Origin: CAYLLD01 sp964425135
GTDB lineage: Bacteria > Pseudomonadota > Alphaproteobacteria > Rhodobacterales > Rhodobacteraceae
Direction of reading: 5' to 3'
Assembly (NCBI GenBank): GCA_964425135.1
Contig: CAYRKW010000002.1
Location: 1 to 64,000 of the forward strand
DNA: 64,000 bases
In this document: piece by piece, positions 33,108 to 42,405 of the stretch
How positions within the stretch are numbered: position 1 is the stretch's first letter
How the letters are laid out: each line of letters opens with the position of its first letter
Notes under the pieces: generated by a model
Told to the model about the DNA's origin: nothing
The model's database searches: none
What the model saw: the letters and a program-made list of their open reading frames with translations, nothing else
Translations under genes and position numbers: made by a program

Positions 33108-33176
33108 GAGCCGCGATGCGGCTCGCGTTATTGGTTTTGCGCTTGCGCGCGCAGCGGGATATTTTTGAACCAAAGA
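33108..33176. repeat. Dispersed 3-prime-end module, copy at 33.1 kb
   Basis: Hairpin GAGCCGC-GAT-GCGGCTC (33108-33124), then GCGCTTGCGCGCGCAGCGGG and ATATTTTTGAACCAAAGA. It starts 26 bp after the Slam gene stop, in the 534-bp spacer 33083-33616. The hairpin probably also serves as the terminator. Confidence 0.65.
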
Positions 33177-33199
33177 GGTGTGGGGTTTTAGACGCCGCC

Positions 33200-33422
33200 T
33201 AGAGCGTTTCCAGTTTTCATAGGTCCACGCTTATCGCTTTTCGCGTTCGAGCAAAGCGAGAGGCAGCGAACAGGGGGGGTAATGTACACTGGAAACGCTA
33301 TTGCGCCCCTGATACTGCGCCCCGTCACGAGCAGGTAACCCCGGCGACCCGCCCGCGCCGCGGCTTGGTCAGAGGCGCAAATGGCTTGTCAGAATGGTTC
33401 AGATTTATCGGCCGGCGCTCTA
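33200..33422. mobile_element. 223-bp element with TAGAGCG/CGCTCTA ends, related to the 28.4-kb element
   Basis: The ends TAGAGCG (33200) and CGCTCTA (to 33422) are inverted. An inner inverted repeat AGCGTTTCCAGT / ACTGGAAACGCT lies at 33203-33214 and 33288-33299. The right half, reverse-complemented, aligns with the left half of 28365-28609, sharing for example GACCAAGCC-CGGCGCGGGC-GGTC-CCGGGGT. No ORF is present. The remaining spacer 33423-33616 shows nothing I can assign. Confidence 0.6.
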
Positions 33423-33616
33423 GCTATACTGGCTTCTGGGGGCTTTGGGGAAGGCTCGGCCGAGTTGGGGCGGGGTGATCATGCAAGTTTTTGCAGTTTT
33501 TGAGTAGGCGCGGAAGGGGCGCACGCGGGGGAGGCGGGCTTGCGCCTTTGGACCTGCACTGTGCGCGTCTGGATATTTTTGTCTAACGATATTTGGGTTT
33601 GGGTGCAGGGTCGTGC

Positions 33617-34639
33617 TCAGTTTTGCGCGGATCGGCCGTAGTGTGTCAGGGTTTCATCGTTGATGGAGTAGCTGCCATGGGCGTCCTGATGGATCCGGCC
33701 GCTGTTGAGCATGGAGCGGAAGGTGCGCAGGCGGGCTTCGGGAGTGAAGCTGTCGCCTTCGGTGGTGTGGTCGATGAGGCTGAGCAATTCGTTGCGGGAG
33801 AAGCTGGAGCGTCCGCTGACAAGGGTGACATAGGCGGCGGAGGCTTCGATAAGCTCGGGCAGGGTTGCGGCGCCGACGGATTGGGCAAATTCGCGCATGG
33901 ATTGCGGATCGGACGGTTTGGGGGACGTGGGTGCGGGGTCTTGTGTTGTGCTTACCGGATCAACGAGTTTGAGGATGGGCGCGGGTTTGTGGTGGACGCG
34001 CATGGCGTCGGTGAGCAGGAGGACAGAGGTGTCGATGCTGGCGTCTTCGGTGGGTGGTTGCGTGTCGTGCGCACCTGACGCGGTGTCGGTGGCGAAATCG
34101 AAACGGGTGGTGTCGGGAAAGGGCGCATCGGCGGGGGTTTCCTCGGCGGCAGGCTCGGTTTTTTCAGAGGCGGTTCTCTCGCTTTGATCTTCGTCCGGGA
34201 CAAACTCGAAATTTTTTGCTTCGCTGCGTTTTGCGTCATTGAGCACATCCGCATCGGATGCCTGCGCAGCGTTAGGAATTGGATCGATAGCCGCTGCTTC
34301 GAGGAGTTCGAAGTCTTCCCAAGCGTCGTCTTCTTCTTTGTCGTTTGTATCAGCGGTGCGAGATGACCCATCCTGAGTGGTTTTGGCGGTGATCGCGGCA
34401 CGTTCTACTAGCTTATTGACATCCGCGTGCATTGGGTCGTCGGAGCGGTCGCTGGAGAGGATATCTTCGATGGCCAGATCATGGTGCCTGAGCTTGGCAC
34501 CGAAGTCTGGATCGTTGCGGGAGAGCTGGTGGAAATGGTCCACAACCTTGCGCATGATCGGGAAGGGGTCGTCATAGCCTTCGAGCGTGCAGGAAAAGGC
34601 GCCGTATTCGACTTTGAGTTTTTTTCCGGTGTTATCCAT
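33617..34639 (-). CDS. Conserved protein of unknown function with acidic disordered middle
   Basis: A 340-residue soluble protein I cannot name. The N-terminal 55 residues (KKLKVEYGAFSCTLEGYDDPFPIMRKVVDHFHQL) look like a compact conserved domain. Residues about 80-240 are rich in Asp, Glu, Ala, Pro and Thr and probably disordered. The C-terminal 90 residues form a helical domain (ATLPELIEASAAYVTLVSG...FTPEARLRTFRSML). The protein is seen mainly in Rhodobacteraceae as far as I recall. It is divergent from thiN with a 96-bp spacer. No catalytic motif is visible. Confidence 0.75.
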   Translation of the reverse strand: MDNTGKKLKVEYGAFSCTLEGYDDPFPIMRKVVDHFHQLSRNDPDFGAKLRHHDLAIEDILSSDRSDDPMHADVNKLVERAAITAKTTQDGSSRTADTNDKEEDDAWEDFELLEAAAIDPIPNAAQASDADVLNDAKRSEAKNFEFVPDEDQSERTASEKTEPAAEETPADAPFPDTTRFDFATDTASGAHDTQPPTEDASIDTSVLLLTDAMRVHHKPAPILKLVDPVSTTQDPAPTSPKPSDPQSMREFAQSVGAATLPELIEASAAYVTLVSGRSSFSRNELLSLIDHTTEGDSFTPEARLRTFRSMLNSGRIHQDAHGSYSINDETLTHYGRSAQN

Positions 34640-34735
34640 CGGTTGCGGCTCCTTTGCGGTCCGTTCCGCTGTGCCATTTCAGGGCGTTTGGGCCGTAACT
34701 TGACGTTATGGCTTTGTTGGCTCATGCAAAGGATT

Positions 34736-35401
34736 ATGAGTGAAGAGCGCAAGAACGTCGAGGCGAAGGTGACCTTGCTCGGCGGGGGTCCGCTTGAAAC
34801 CACACTTTTGGAGCGTGCTTTGGCCTTGGCGCCGCGGCTGATTGCGGCTGATGGTGGGGCAAATCACATCACACCGTCGGAATATCATGTGGTGCAGATC
34901 GTCGGGGATAATGATTCGTTGCGTGATGCGGTGCGTTGGCAGGCGGCAGGTACGGAACTGGTGCATGTCGGTGAGCAGGACAGCACGGACTTTGAGAAAT
35001 GCCTGCGCGCGGTGGCGGCGGAGCTTTATCTGGGTGTTGGGTTTCTGGGTGGGCGCATTGATCATGAGTTGGCGTGTTTGCGCGCGCTTGCGGCGTATCC
35101 GGACAAGCGGATAGTTTTGCTTGGGCGCGAGGACGTGGTGTTTTTGCTGCCGGAGGAGATACGGCTGGAGGTCGGGGAGGGAGCGCGGGTGTCGCTCTAT
35201 CCTATGGCGGCTTGTCGCGGGATCAGCTCTGAGGGCTTGCGCTGGCCGATTGCGGGATTGGAGTTTGCGCCTGATGGTCTGATCGGAACGTCCAATGAGG
35301 CTGTTGCGGATGAGATATCTTTGCGCTTTGACCGAGCGAAGATGCTCGGGATTTTGCCTATCGGTTGTCTTGATGCGGTGATTGCGGCGCTTGGCGGCTG
35401 A
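34736..35401 (+). CDS. thiN: Thiamine diphosphokinase
   Basis: Transfers pyrophosphate from ATP to thiamine to form thiamine diphosphate. The roughly 221-residue protein has the family features LIAADGGANH near residue 36, IVGDNDSL near residue 54, DSTDFEKCLRA near residue 84, and GGRIDHELA near residue 106. The ATG at 34736 follows AAAGGA and gives the family length; a much longer in-frame extension upstream overlaps the divergent gene and is rejected. Its last 44 bp overlap the convergent DMT exporter gene. Confidence 0.88.
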   Translation: MSEERKNVEAKVTLLGGGPLETTLLERALALAPRLIAADGGANHITPSEYHVVQIVGDNDSLRDAVRWQAAGTELVHVGEQDSTDFEKCLRAVAAELYLGVGFLGGRIDHELACLRALAAYPDKRIVLLGREDVVFLLPEEIRLEVGEGARVSLYPMAACRGISSEGLRWPIAGLEFAPDGLIGTSNEAVADEISLRFDRAKMLGILPIGCLDAVIAALGG

Positions 35402-36293
35402 GCTGGCGTTCGCGGAAGATCAGGTAGAGACCGGCGGCGATGATGATGGCGACGCCTATGGCGGCGGTTCCGTTGAACAGATCGCCAAAGACGATGTAGC
35501 CGATGATGCTGGCGGAGACGATTTCCAGATAGTGCATGGGGCCCAGGAGCGAGGCCGGGGCGTAGCGGAAGGCATATGTCAAAAAGAGATGCGCGACGGC
35601 GGCGGCAACGCCTGTGAGGACGAGCCATGTCCATTCGATGCCGACTGGCATTTGCAACGCGAAGTCGCGGATGCCTATGGGGGCGAGGATGGGCAGCAGG
35701 GCAAAGGCTGCGACGAGCGCACCGACAGAGGTATAGGCTTGCATGGTGATCGGGTCGATGCGTTGGGCCATCGTGCGGGTCAGAAGCAGGTAGAGGGTGA
35801 AGCAGACGGCGGTGCCCAGCGGGAAGAAGGCGACGGGGCCGAATGCCTCAAAGCTGGGTTGGATCACCAAAAGTGCGCCAAGAAAGCCGCAGCAGCAGGC
35901 GAGGATGCGGCGCCAACCGACGGTTTCTTTGAGGATCAGCGCGCTCAGGAGGGTCAAGAATAGCGGCGCTACGAAGAATATCGCGAGGGCATCTGCGATG
36001 GGCATGAAGCGCAAAGCGGCGGTGATGAAGGCCGTCGAGGCCAGGATCAGGAAGCCGCGAGCGAGGTAGAGCCAAAGCTCGCTCTTGCGTGGTATTGTGA
36101 GGCGGCCAAGGACGTAGGCGATGGGCAGAAGGATTGCGCCTTGCACGATGAGACGCGCGGTGGCGATCTGGCCGATGGGCATGGTTTCGGAGGCGAGTTT
36201 GGCGAAGAGGTCGATGAACGGGCCGAAGACGATGAAACCGAGCATCAGAAGCGCGCCGAAATAGGGGGCGTCGTGGTTAGGCTGTGCGCTCAC
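35358..36293 (-). CDS. EamA-type DMT transporter
   Basis: A 311-residue inner-membrane protein with ten predicted helices arranged as two EamA repeats (about residues 14-145 and 155-295). Typical features are PIGQIATARLIVQG in helix 2 and RYAPASLLGPMHYLEIV in the second repeat. Members export metabolites or amino acids; the substrate is unknown. A GTG start at 36293 lies 4 bp after the L-serine dehydratase stop on the same strand. The pairing makes an amino-acid-related substrate plausible but unproven. Confidence 0.88.
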   Translation of the reverse strand: MSAQPNHDAPYFGALLMLGFIVFGPFIDLFAKLASETMPIGQIATARLIVQGAILLPIAYVLGRLTIPRKSELWLYLARGFLILASTAFITAALRFMPIADALAIFFVAPLFLTLLSALILKETVGWRRILACCCGFLGALLVIQPSFEAFGPVAFFPLGTAVCFTLYLLLTRTMAQRIDPITMQAYTSVGALVAAFALLPILAPIGIRDFALQMPVGIEWTWLVLTGVAAAVAHLFLTYAFRYAPASLLGPMHYLEIVSASIIGYIVFGDLFNGTAAIGVAIIIAAGLYLIFRERQLSRQAPQSPHQDNR

Positions 36294-36297
36294 CCGT

Positions 36298-37689
36298 TCA
36301 GCACTCGACCACGTTAACGGCGAGGCCGCCTGTGGAGGTTTCTTTGTATTTGCTGCTCATATCCGCGCCGGTCTGGCGCATGGTTTCGATGCAGGCGTCA
36401 AGCGGGACAAGGTGCTGGCCATCGCCGCGCAGGGAGAGCGATGCAGCTGAGACGGCTTTGATCGCGCCAAGGCCGTTGCGCTCGATACAGGGGACTTGCA
36501 CAAGGCCAGCGATGGGATCGCAGGTCATGCCAAGGTGGTGTTCGAGCGCGATTTCGGCGGCGTTCTCGATCTGCTCTGGCGTGCCGCCCATCACCGCGCA
36601 CAGGCCCGCAGCGGCCATGGCAGAGGCGGAGCCGACCTCGCCCTGGCAACCGACTTCTGCACCGGAGATGGAGGCGTTCCATTTGATCAGGCCACCGATG
36701 GCGGCGGCGGTCAGCAGGAAGTCTGGAATTTTGGAAGGCGCGGCGTCCGGGACGTGGTCGAGCCAGTAGCGCAGGGTTGCGGGGATGACGCCTGCTGCGC
36801 CGTTTGTGGGGGCTGTCACAACCAGCCCGCCTGCGGCGTTTTCCTCATTCACCGCCATCGCGTATACGGACATCCAGTCGTTGATCGTGTGCGGGGCAAC
36901 CATGTTGTTGCCGCGCTCTGCCTCTAAGCTTTCGAATATGCTGGCGGCGCGGCGTTTCACGCCCAGACCGCCGGGCAGGATGCCGCGCTGGCTGAGGCCT
37001 TTGTTGATGCAGCTGTTCATAACCTCCCAGATGCGGGCGATCCCTTCGTCGAGCTGATGCTGATTGCGGTATTTCAGCTCGTTGATGCGTTTCATCTGGG
37101 CGATGGACCTGCCGCTATCGGCCGCCATGGCGAGCATGTCGTTGGCGGAGCGGAAGGGGAAGGGGACGTCGGGCACGGCGATCGTGTCGCCTGCTGCGGT
37201 GAGTTCCCGTTCGGTCTGCACGAAACCGCCGCCGATGGAGTAGTAGACCTCGCGCATGCACAGGTTGTCGTCTTTGTCGTAGGCAAAGAGGATCATGCCG
37301 TTGGGGTGGCCGTCGAGATTTTCGTCGTAGTTGAAGATCACATCATTGGCCGGATCGAAGTGGAGCGCAGGCAGATCGTCGGGATGCAGGGTTTTAGTCT
37401 CCGTCAAATCAGCGAGCAGCGCTTGAGCTGCGTCGGCATCGTAGGTGTCGGGGGCCGTGCCGCCCAGCCCGAGGATAACGGCGCGGTCGGTGGCGTGGCC
37501 TTTGCCGGTGAACGCCAGAGAGCCATGGAGTGAGGCGGCAATGCGGGCCGGTGCGCCTGCACCCGGGATCAGATCAGCGCCATCGCGCAAGGCGTCGAGA
37601 AAGCGTGCAGCCGCGATCATCGGTCCCATTGTATGCGATGAGGATGGGCCGACCCCGACCTTGAAGACATCGAAAATACTTAGAAACAT
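36298..37689 (-). CDS. sdaA: L-serine dehydratase (4Fe-4S type, single chain)
   Basis: Deaminates L-serine to pyruvate and ammonia with a 4Fe-4S cluster. The 463-residue protein fuses the beta (ACT-like, residues about 1-160, SIFDVFKVGVGPSSSHT) and alpha domains. Candidate cluster Cys residues lie in GCQGEVGSA, TCDPIAGLV and VPCIERN; the C-terminal Cys of NVVEC matches the known tail that enters the active site. An EamA exporter gene follows after 4 bp. Confidence 0.93.
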   Translation of the reverse strand: MFLSIFDVFKVGVGPSSSHTMGPMIAAARFLDALRDGADLIPGAGAPARIAASLHGSLAFTGKGHATDRAVILGLGGTAPDTYDADAAQALLADLTETKTLHPDDLPALHFDPANDVIFNYDENLDGHPNGMILFAYDKDDNLCMREVYYSIGGGFVQTERELTAAGDTIAVPDVPFPFRSANDMLAMAADSGRSIAQMKRINELKYRNQHQLDEGIARIWEVMNSCINKGLSQRGILPGGLGVKRRAASIFESLEAERGNNMVAPHTINDWMSVYAMAVNEENAAGGLVVTAPTNGAAGVIPATLRYWLDHVPDAAPSKIPDFLLTAAAIGGLIKWNASISGAEVGCQGEVGSASAMAAAGLCAVMGGTPEQIENAAEIALEHHLGMTCDPIAGLVQVPCIERNGLGAIKAVSAASLSLRGDGQHLVPLDACIETMRQTGADMSSKYKETSTGGLAVNVVEC

Positions 37690-37848
37690 GCGCTCGCTCC
37701 GATAAGCATTCGGTCCTGAGTACTTGGGGTGGCTCGATGGGGAAAGTGAAATCGCGGCATTTTGAGGCGTTTTTTCGGCATATGCGCTCGCACTTTACCT
37801 AATTGGGGGGTATGTGGAGCGCATCACGCGAAACTACGGAATTTTGCC

Positions 37849-38583
37849 ATGGCCGGACCCGAAGACCCCAAAGAGCAGCTCAAGGTCAACGCCGGGGCAC
37901 GCGCGGTCGATTTTGTTGAAGATGGCATGCGGCTTGGGCTTGGGACAGGTTCGACGGCGGCGTGGTTTGTGAAGGCCTTGGCCGAACGTGTGCGCGATGA
38001 GGGCTGGACGGTGACTTGCGTTCCGACCTCCGAGCGCACACATGCATTGGCCGCCGGGCTTGGGCTTGATCTGACGACGCTCGACAAGATCGGCTGGCTC
38101 GACCTGACGGTGGACGGAGCGGATGAGTTTGATGGCGAGCTTAACCTGATCAAAGGCGGGGGTGGTGCGCTGTTGCGCGAGAAGATCGTTGCGACTGCCT
38201 CGGACCGGATGATTGTGATTGCTGATGACGAGAAGCAGGTGGCGCGGCTTGGGGCGTTTCCGTTGCCGGTAGAGGTTGTGCGCTTTGGCTGGGAGACGAC
38301 GCGGGCGATTATCGAGGACACGCTGACCGAGGCGGGGATTGCCGAGCCGAAGATGATGTTGCGGATGGATGGGGATGCGCCGTTTGATACGGATGAGGGT
38401 CATCTGATCCTTGATCTGCATCTGGGTGCGATTGAAAACCCGCGGGTTCTGGCGCTGCTCTTGAACCAGATACCCGGCGTGGTGGAGCATGGATTGTTCA
38501 TTGATGTGGCCGATATGGTGATTGTCGGCGACAGCGATGGTGAAACGAAGATTATCGGCGGTGAGATGCCGGATTTGGTTTAG
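37849..38583 (+). CDS. rpiA: Ribose-5-phosphate isomerase A
   Basis: Interconverts ribose 5-phosphate and ribulose 5-phosphate in the pentose phosphate pathway. The roughly 244-residue protein has LGLGTGSTAAWFVKAL near residue 28, TVDGADEFDGELNLIKGGGGALLREK with the catalytic Asp/Glu/Lys set (near residues 88-110), and the GVVEHGLF C-terminal motif. The ATG at 37849 is chosen; the 29-residue longer frame is not family-like. gor follows 14 bp later. Confidence 0.94.
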   Translation: MAGPEDPKEQLKVNAGARAVDFVEDGMRLGLGTGSTAAWFVKALAERVRDEGWTVTCVPTSERTHALAAGLGLDLTTLDKIGWLDLTVDGADEFDGELNLIKGGGGALLREKIVATASDRMIVIADDEKQVARLGAFPLPVEVVRFGWETTRAIIEDTLTEAGIAEPKMMLRMDGDAPFDTDEGHLILDLHLGAIENPRVLALLLNQIPGVVEHGLFIDVADMVIVGDSDGETKIIGGEMPDLV

Positions 38584-38597
38584 AAAAGGCGCGAAAT

Positions 38598-39953
38598 ATG
38601 TCGTTTGACTACGATCTTTTTGTCATTGGTGGCGGTTCTGGCGGTGTCCGGGCCGGGCGCATTGCGGCGACGCATGGGGCCAAAGTGGCTCTGGCGGAGG
38701 AATACCGGATGGGCGGCACTTGCGTTATTCGCGGCTGTGTTCCCAAGAAGCTGATGGTCTATGCGTCGCATTTTTCGGAAGTATTCGAGGATGCGAGAGC
38801 CTATGGGTGGAGCGTTGGAGAAACGTCGTTCGACTGGGCCTCGCTGTTCACCGCCAAGGACGCGGAGATCGAGCGGCTTGAGGGCATCTACCGGCGCAAT
38901 CTGGGCAATGCGGGTGTCGAGATTTTCGATGCGCGGGCGACCGTGAGCGGCACCCATGAGGTCACGCTGTCGAGCGGCGAAGTGTTTTCGGTCAAAACCA
39001 TTTTGGTGGCGACTGGCGGGGCGCCGTTTGTGCCGGACATCAAGGGCAAAGAGCTCGCGATCACCTCAAACGAGATATTCCAGCTTGCCAGCCAGCCCAA
39101 ACGGGTAGCGATTGTCGGCGGCGGCTATATCGCGAGTGAATTTGCCGGAATTCTGAACGGCATGGGCTCTGAGGTCACGCAGCTTTACCGAAGTGAGCAG
39201 ATTTTGCGCGGCTTTGATGAGGATGTGCGGGCACATGTGGCCGAAGAGATGCGGCGCAAGGGCATTGATATTCGTGTCAACACGGATGTGAGTGGGCTGG
39301 AAAAGTCGGGGGACGCTATTTTGGTCTCGCTCGATGATGGCAGCACGCTGGAGGTCGATCAGATCATGTATGCGACGGGGCGGACGCCCAATTCAGGCGG
39401 TCTGGGGCTGGAAGAGCTTGGCGTTGCACTCAAGAAAAACGGTGCGATTGAGGTCGATGTCTGGTCGCAAACCAATGTGCCGTCGATTTTCGCTGTTGGT
39501 GATGTGACTGACCGGATCGCGCTGACGCCTGTGGCGATCCGCGAAGGGCATGCGTTTGCGGACACGGTCTATGGCGACAAACCGACGCAAGTCGATCACG
39601 AGAATGTGGCAAGCGCGGTTTTCACACAGCCAGAGGTTGGTACAATCGGAATGACGGAAACTGAGGCGCGCAAGGAGTATGACGTCGAGATTTACCGCTC
39701 GACCTTCACTGCGATGTATCACAGTTTTTCCAATAACGGTGAGAAAACACTGATGAAATTGGTCGTGGACAAGGCCAGTCGCGTGGTTTTGGGTGTGCAT
39801 CTTGTCGGTGCGAGTGCTGGTGAAATGATCCAGATGGTTGCGATTGCCATCAAGATGGGCGCGACCAAAGAGCAGTTTGACGCAGCCGTGGCCGTTCACC
39901 CGACCTCTGCCGAAGAATTGGTGACCATGCGAACACCTGTGGGCGGCTCTTGA
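38598..39953 (+). CDS. gor: Glutathione-disulfide reductase
   Basis: NADPH-dependent FAD enzyme that keeps glutathione reduced. The 451-residue protein has FAD-binding VIGGGSGGVRAGRIA near residue 9, the redox-active disulfide GGTCVIRGCVPKKL (Cys near 42 and 47), the NAD(P) fold IVGGGYIASEFAG near residue 172, and the C-terminal VHPTSAEELVT with the active-site His. Arg residues at LYRSEQILRGFDEDVR fit NADPH preference. It is cotranscribed with rpiA by position. Confidence 0.95.
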   Translation: MSFDYDLFVIGGGSGGVRAGRIAATHGAKVALAEEYRMGGTCVIRGCVPKKLMVYASHFSEVFEDARAYGWSVGETSFDWASLFTAKDAEIERLEGIYRRNLGNAGVEIFDARATVSGTHEVTLSSGEVFSVKTILVATGGAPFVPDIKGKELAITSNEIFQLASQPKRVAIVGGGYIASEFAGILNGMGSEVTQLYRSEQILRGFDEDVRAHVAEEMRRKGIDIRVNTDVSGLEKSGDAILVSLDDGSTLEVDQIMYATGRTPNSGGLGLEELGVALKKNGAIEVDVWSQTNVPSIFAVGDVTDRIALTPVAIREGHAFADTVYGDKPTQVDHENVASAVFTQPEVGTIGMTETEARKEYDVEIYRSTFTAMYHSFSNNGEKTLMKLVVDKASRVVLGVHLVGASAGEMIQMVAIAIKMGATKEQFDAAVAVHPTSAEELVTMRTPVGGS

Positions 39954-40028
39954 TTTTTCGGCCCAAGGTTTACAATTAAGACAGAGCGAATTACGCGGAC
40001 CAAACGAGCAAAAGAGAGTTAGCAGCTT

Positions 40029-41213
40029 ATGCCATACAGCAACAATTCCGGCGGCCCTTGGGGCGGTGGCGGCAACAACAAGGGGGGCGGCGGTGACGAC
40101 AAGAGCCCTTGGGGTGACAAGCCCAACGAGCCGCGCGGCAATCAGGGCGGTCCGCAACGTCCCGGATCAGGACAGGGTGTGCCTGACATCGACGATCTGG
40201 TGCGTAAGGGGCAGGAGCAGCTTAAAGTGCTTTTGGGCGGCCGGTCCGGCGGCGGTGGTCCGAACGGGACAGGTGGCGGCGGTGGCGGTGGCATCGGCAA
40301 GGGCGGTTTGCTCATTGCGGCGCTTGTTGCTGTTGGTCTGTGGGCGCTGGCCTCGTTCTATCGCGTTGATACGTCCGAGCAATCGGTGGAATTGCTGTTT
40401 GGTGAGCATGTGCAAACCGGAACGGAAGGTCTGAACTTCGCGCCCTGGCCGTTTGTGACCAAAGAAATACTTCCTGTGACACGCGAAAACACGGAGCAGA
40501 TCGGTGTTGGTCGCACGGGCGGTCTTGATGAAGGCCTGATGCTGACGGGTGATGAAAACATCGTTGATATTGATTTTGAGGTTGTTTGGAACATCAATGA
40601 TCCGGCAAAGTTCCTTTTCAATCTGGCGGAGCCGCAAGAGACCATTCGTGCGGTGTCCGAATCTGCGATGCGCGAGGTTATTGCGCGCTCCCTTCTTGCG
40701 CCGATCCTCAACAGAGACCGTGGTATCATCGCGGATGAAGTCGAGGGGCTGATCCAGCAAACGCTCGACAGCTACGAGTCTGGTGTGAGCATTGTGCGTT
40801 TGAACATGAAACGCGCTGACCCGCCTGAGGATGTGATTGACGATTTCCGTGATGTTCAGGCGGCTGAACAGGAGCGGGATACGTTGGAGAAGCAGGCGGA
40901 TGCCTATGCCAACCAAGCGCTTGCGGGCGCGCGTGGTGATAGCGCGCGGTTCTTGCAGGAAGCCGAAGGCTATCGCGCGCAGGTGATCAACGAAGCGCAA
41001 GGTGAAGCAAGCCGTTTTGTGGCGGTCTTTGACGAATATGCCAAAGCGCCGGAAGTGACGCGCAAGCGTCTTTATCTGGAGACGATGGAGCGCGTGTTCA
41101 GCGATGTGGAAAAGATCATCGTTGATGGCGGTATTGGCGGCGAGGGTGGATCGGGCGTTGTGCCGTATCTGCCGCTCAATGAGTTGAACAAGCGTTCGGG
41201 AGGGACAAACTGA
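40029..41213 (+). CDS. hflK: FtsH-modulating protein HflK
   Basis: SPFH-family membrane protein that with HflC encloses and restrains the FtsH protease. The 394-residue protein begins with a Gly/Asn/Pro-rich cytoplasmic tail (residues 1-90, many GGGG runs) followed by a membrane helix GLLIAALVAVGLWALASFY near residue 95. The SPFH/band-7 domain and an Ala/Glu/Arg-rich helical region (AAEQERDTLEKQADAYANQ) follow. Its stop overlaps the hflC ATG (TGATG). Confidence 0.94.
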   Translation: MPYSNNSGGPWGGGGNNKGGGGDDKSPWGDKPNEPRGNQGGPQRPGSGQGVPDIDDLVRKGQEQLKVLLGGRSGGGGPNGTGGGGGGGIGKGGLLIAALVAVGLWALASFYRVDTSEQSVELLFGEHVQTGTEGLNFAPWPFVTKEILPVTRENTEQIGVGRTGGLDEGLMLTGDENIVDIDFEVVWNINDPAKFLFNLAEPQETIRAVSESAMREVIARSLLAPILNRDRGIIADEVEGLIQQTLDSYESGVSIVRLNMKRADPPEDVIDDFRDVQAAEQERDTLEKQADAYANQALAGARGDSARFLQEAEGYRAQVINEAQGEASRFVAVFDEYAKAPEVTRKRLYLETMERVFSDVEKIIVDGGIGGEGGSGVVPYLPLNELNKRSGGTN

Positions 41214-42082
41214 TGAGAAAATCAACTATTCTGATTGGCGTTGTCGTCGTTGCTCTGGTTGGCGTGTTGTCGTCGCTGTTCATCGTGGACGAGCGGGAAA
41301 AGGCGCTGGTGCTGCAATTTGGTGAGGTGAAATCCGTTAAGGAAGAGCCGGGCCTTGCGATGAAAATCCCGTTTATCCAGAACGTGGTGAAATATGACGG
41401 GCGGATCCTGTCGATTGATACGGAGCCTTTGGAGGTTACGCCGCTCGATGATCGACGTCTTGTGGTTGATGCGTTTGCGCGCTGGCGGATTTCGGATGTT
41501 GTGCGATTCCGTCAAGCGGTTGGCAGCGGCGGGATCAATTCGGCTGAGAACCGGCTGGGCGGTATTTTGAACGACTCGCTGCGGCAGGTTTTGGGTTCGG
41601 TTGCTTCTGGCGCCGTTCTGTCGGCTGATCGTGTCGGACTGATGAACCGTATTCGCGATGATGCGAAGGGTGCTGCGACGAACCTGGGCGTTGAGATCAT
41701 TGACGTTCGGATCAAACGCGCGGATTTGCCGACGCAAAACCTTCAGGCGACCTTTGCGAGAATGCAGGCAGAGCGGCAACGTGAAGCTGCGGACGAGCGG
41801 GCGCGTGGAGCGGAGGCTGCGCAAAAGGTGCGGGCGACGGCTGATCGTTCGGCGCTTGAGATTGTCTCTGAAGCACAGCGCGATGCGGACATCATTCGCG
41901 GTGAAGCCGATGCTGAGCGCAACGCGATCTTTGCCGAAGCGTTCGGGCGTGATCCGGAATTCTTCGAGTTCTATCGGTCGCTGAGCGCCTATGAGAAATC
42001 GCTTAGGGGTGACAAATCAACGCTCGTGATCACGCCTGATAGTGATTTCTTCAACTATCTGGAGTCCGATCTGGGACGATGA
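41213..42082 (+). CDS. hflC: FtsH-modulating protein HflC
   Basis: Partner of HflK. The 289-residue protein has an N-terminal membrane anchor (STILIGVVVVALVGVLSSLFIV), the SPFH domain (REKALVLQFGEVKSVKEEPGL), and a long helical tail with ERQREAADERARGAEAAQKV. It shares one base with hflK and overlaps the DUF2065 gene by 4 nt. Confidence 0.94.
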   Translation: MRKSTILIGVVVVALVGVLSSLFIVDEREKALVLQFGEVKSVKEEPGLAMKIPFIQNVVKYDGRILSIDTEPLEVTPLDDRRLVVDAFARWRISDVVRFRQAVGSGGINSAENRLGGILNDSLRQVLGSVASGAVLSADRVGLMNRIRDDAKGAATNLGVEIIDVRIKRADLPTQNLQATFARMQAERQREAADERARGAEAAQKVRATADRSALEIVSEAQRDADIIRGEADAERNAIFAEAFGRDPEFFEFYRSLSAYEKSLRGDKSTLVITPDSDFFNYLESDLGR

Positions 42083-42264
42083 GCACGTTGCTTCTGGCTA
42101 TCGGCGCTGTCGCGGTCTTTGAAGGGCTGATGATGGCGCTGGTGCCAGACTTTCTGGAAAAAGCAATGCAAGCGATGCGGGATATCCCGCGTGAGACACG
42201 GCGAACCATAGGGTTGGCCGTGTTTGCGTTTGGCGTGGTGTTGATCTGGATGGCTATCGGCTGA
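42079..42264 (+). CDS. DUF2065 family membrane protein
   Basis: A 61-residue two-helix membrane protein (helices near residues 3-20 and 40-60) with the DUF2065 pattern FEGLMMALVP near residue 13 and PRETRRTIGLAVFAFGVVLI. It overlaps hflC by 4 nt. Members are usually encoded next to hflC; function unknown. Confidence 0.88.
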   Translation: MSTLLLAIGAVAVFEGLMMALVPDFLEKAMQAMRDIPRETRRTIGLAVFAFGVVLIWMAIG

Positions 42265-42405
42265 GTGATGGGATGGGTCGGCCCATGCCGATTGGTTAGG
42301 AGTTGATTACATTTAATTGAGTAGGCTTCGACGGAGAGTTAATTTAGTCTATGTAATGACCAGCAATGCCAAACGCTAAAGTGCGCAACGACGAGGAGAA
42401 CCCTG

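Noticed and set aside
34427..34735. In-frame 103-residue N-terminal extension of thiN
   Set aside because: It is antisense to the divergent 340-residue gene, is unlike thiamine diphosphokinases, and a better ATG with AAAGGA is at 34736.
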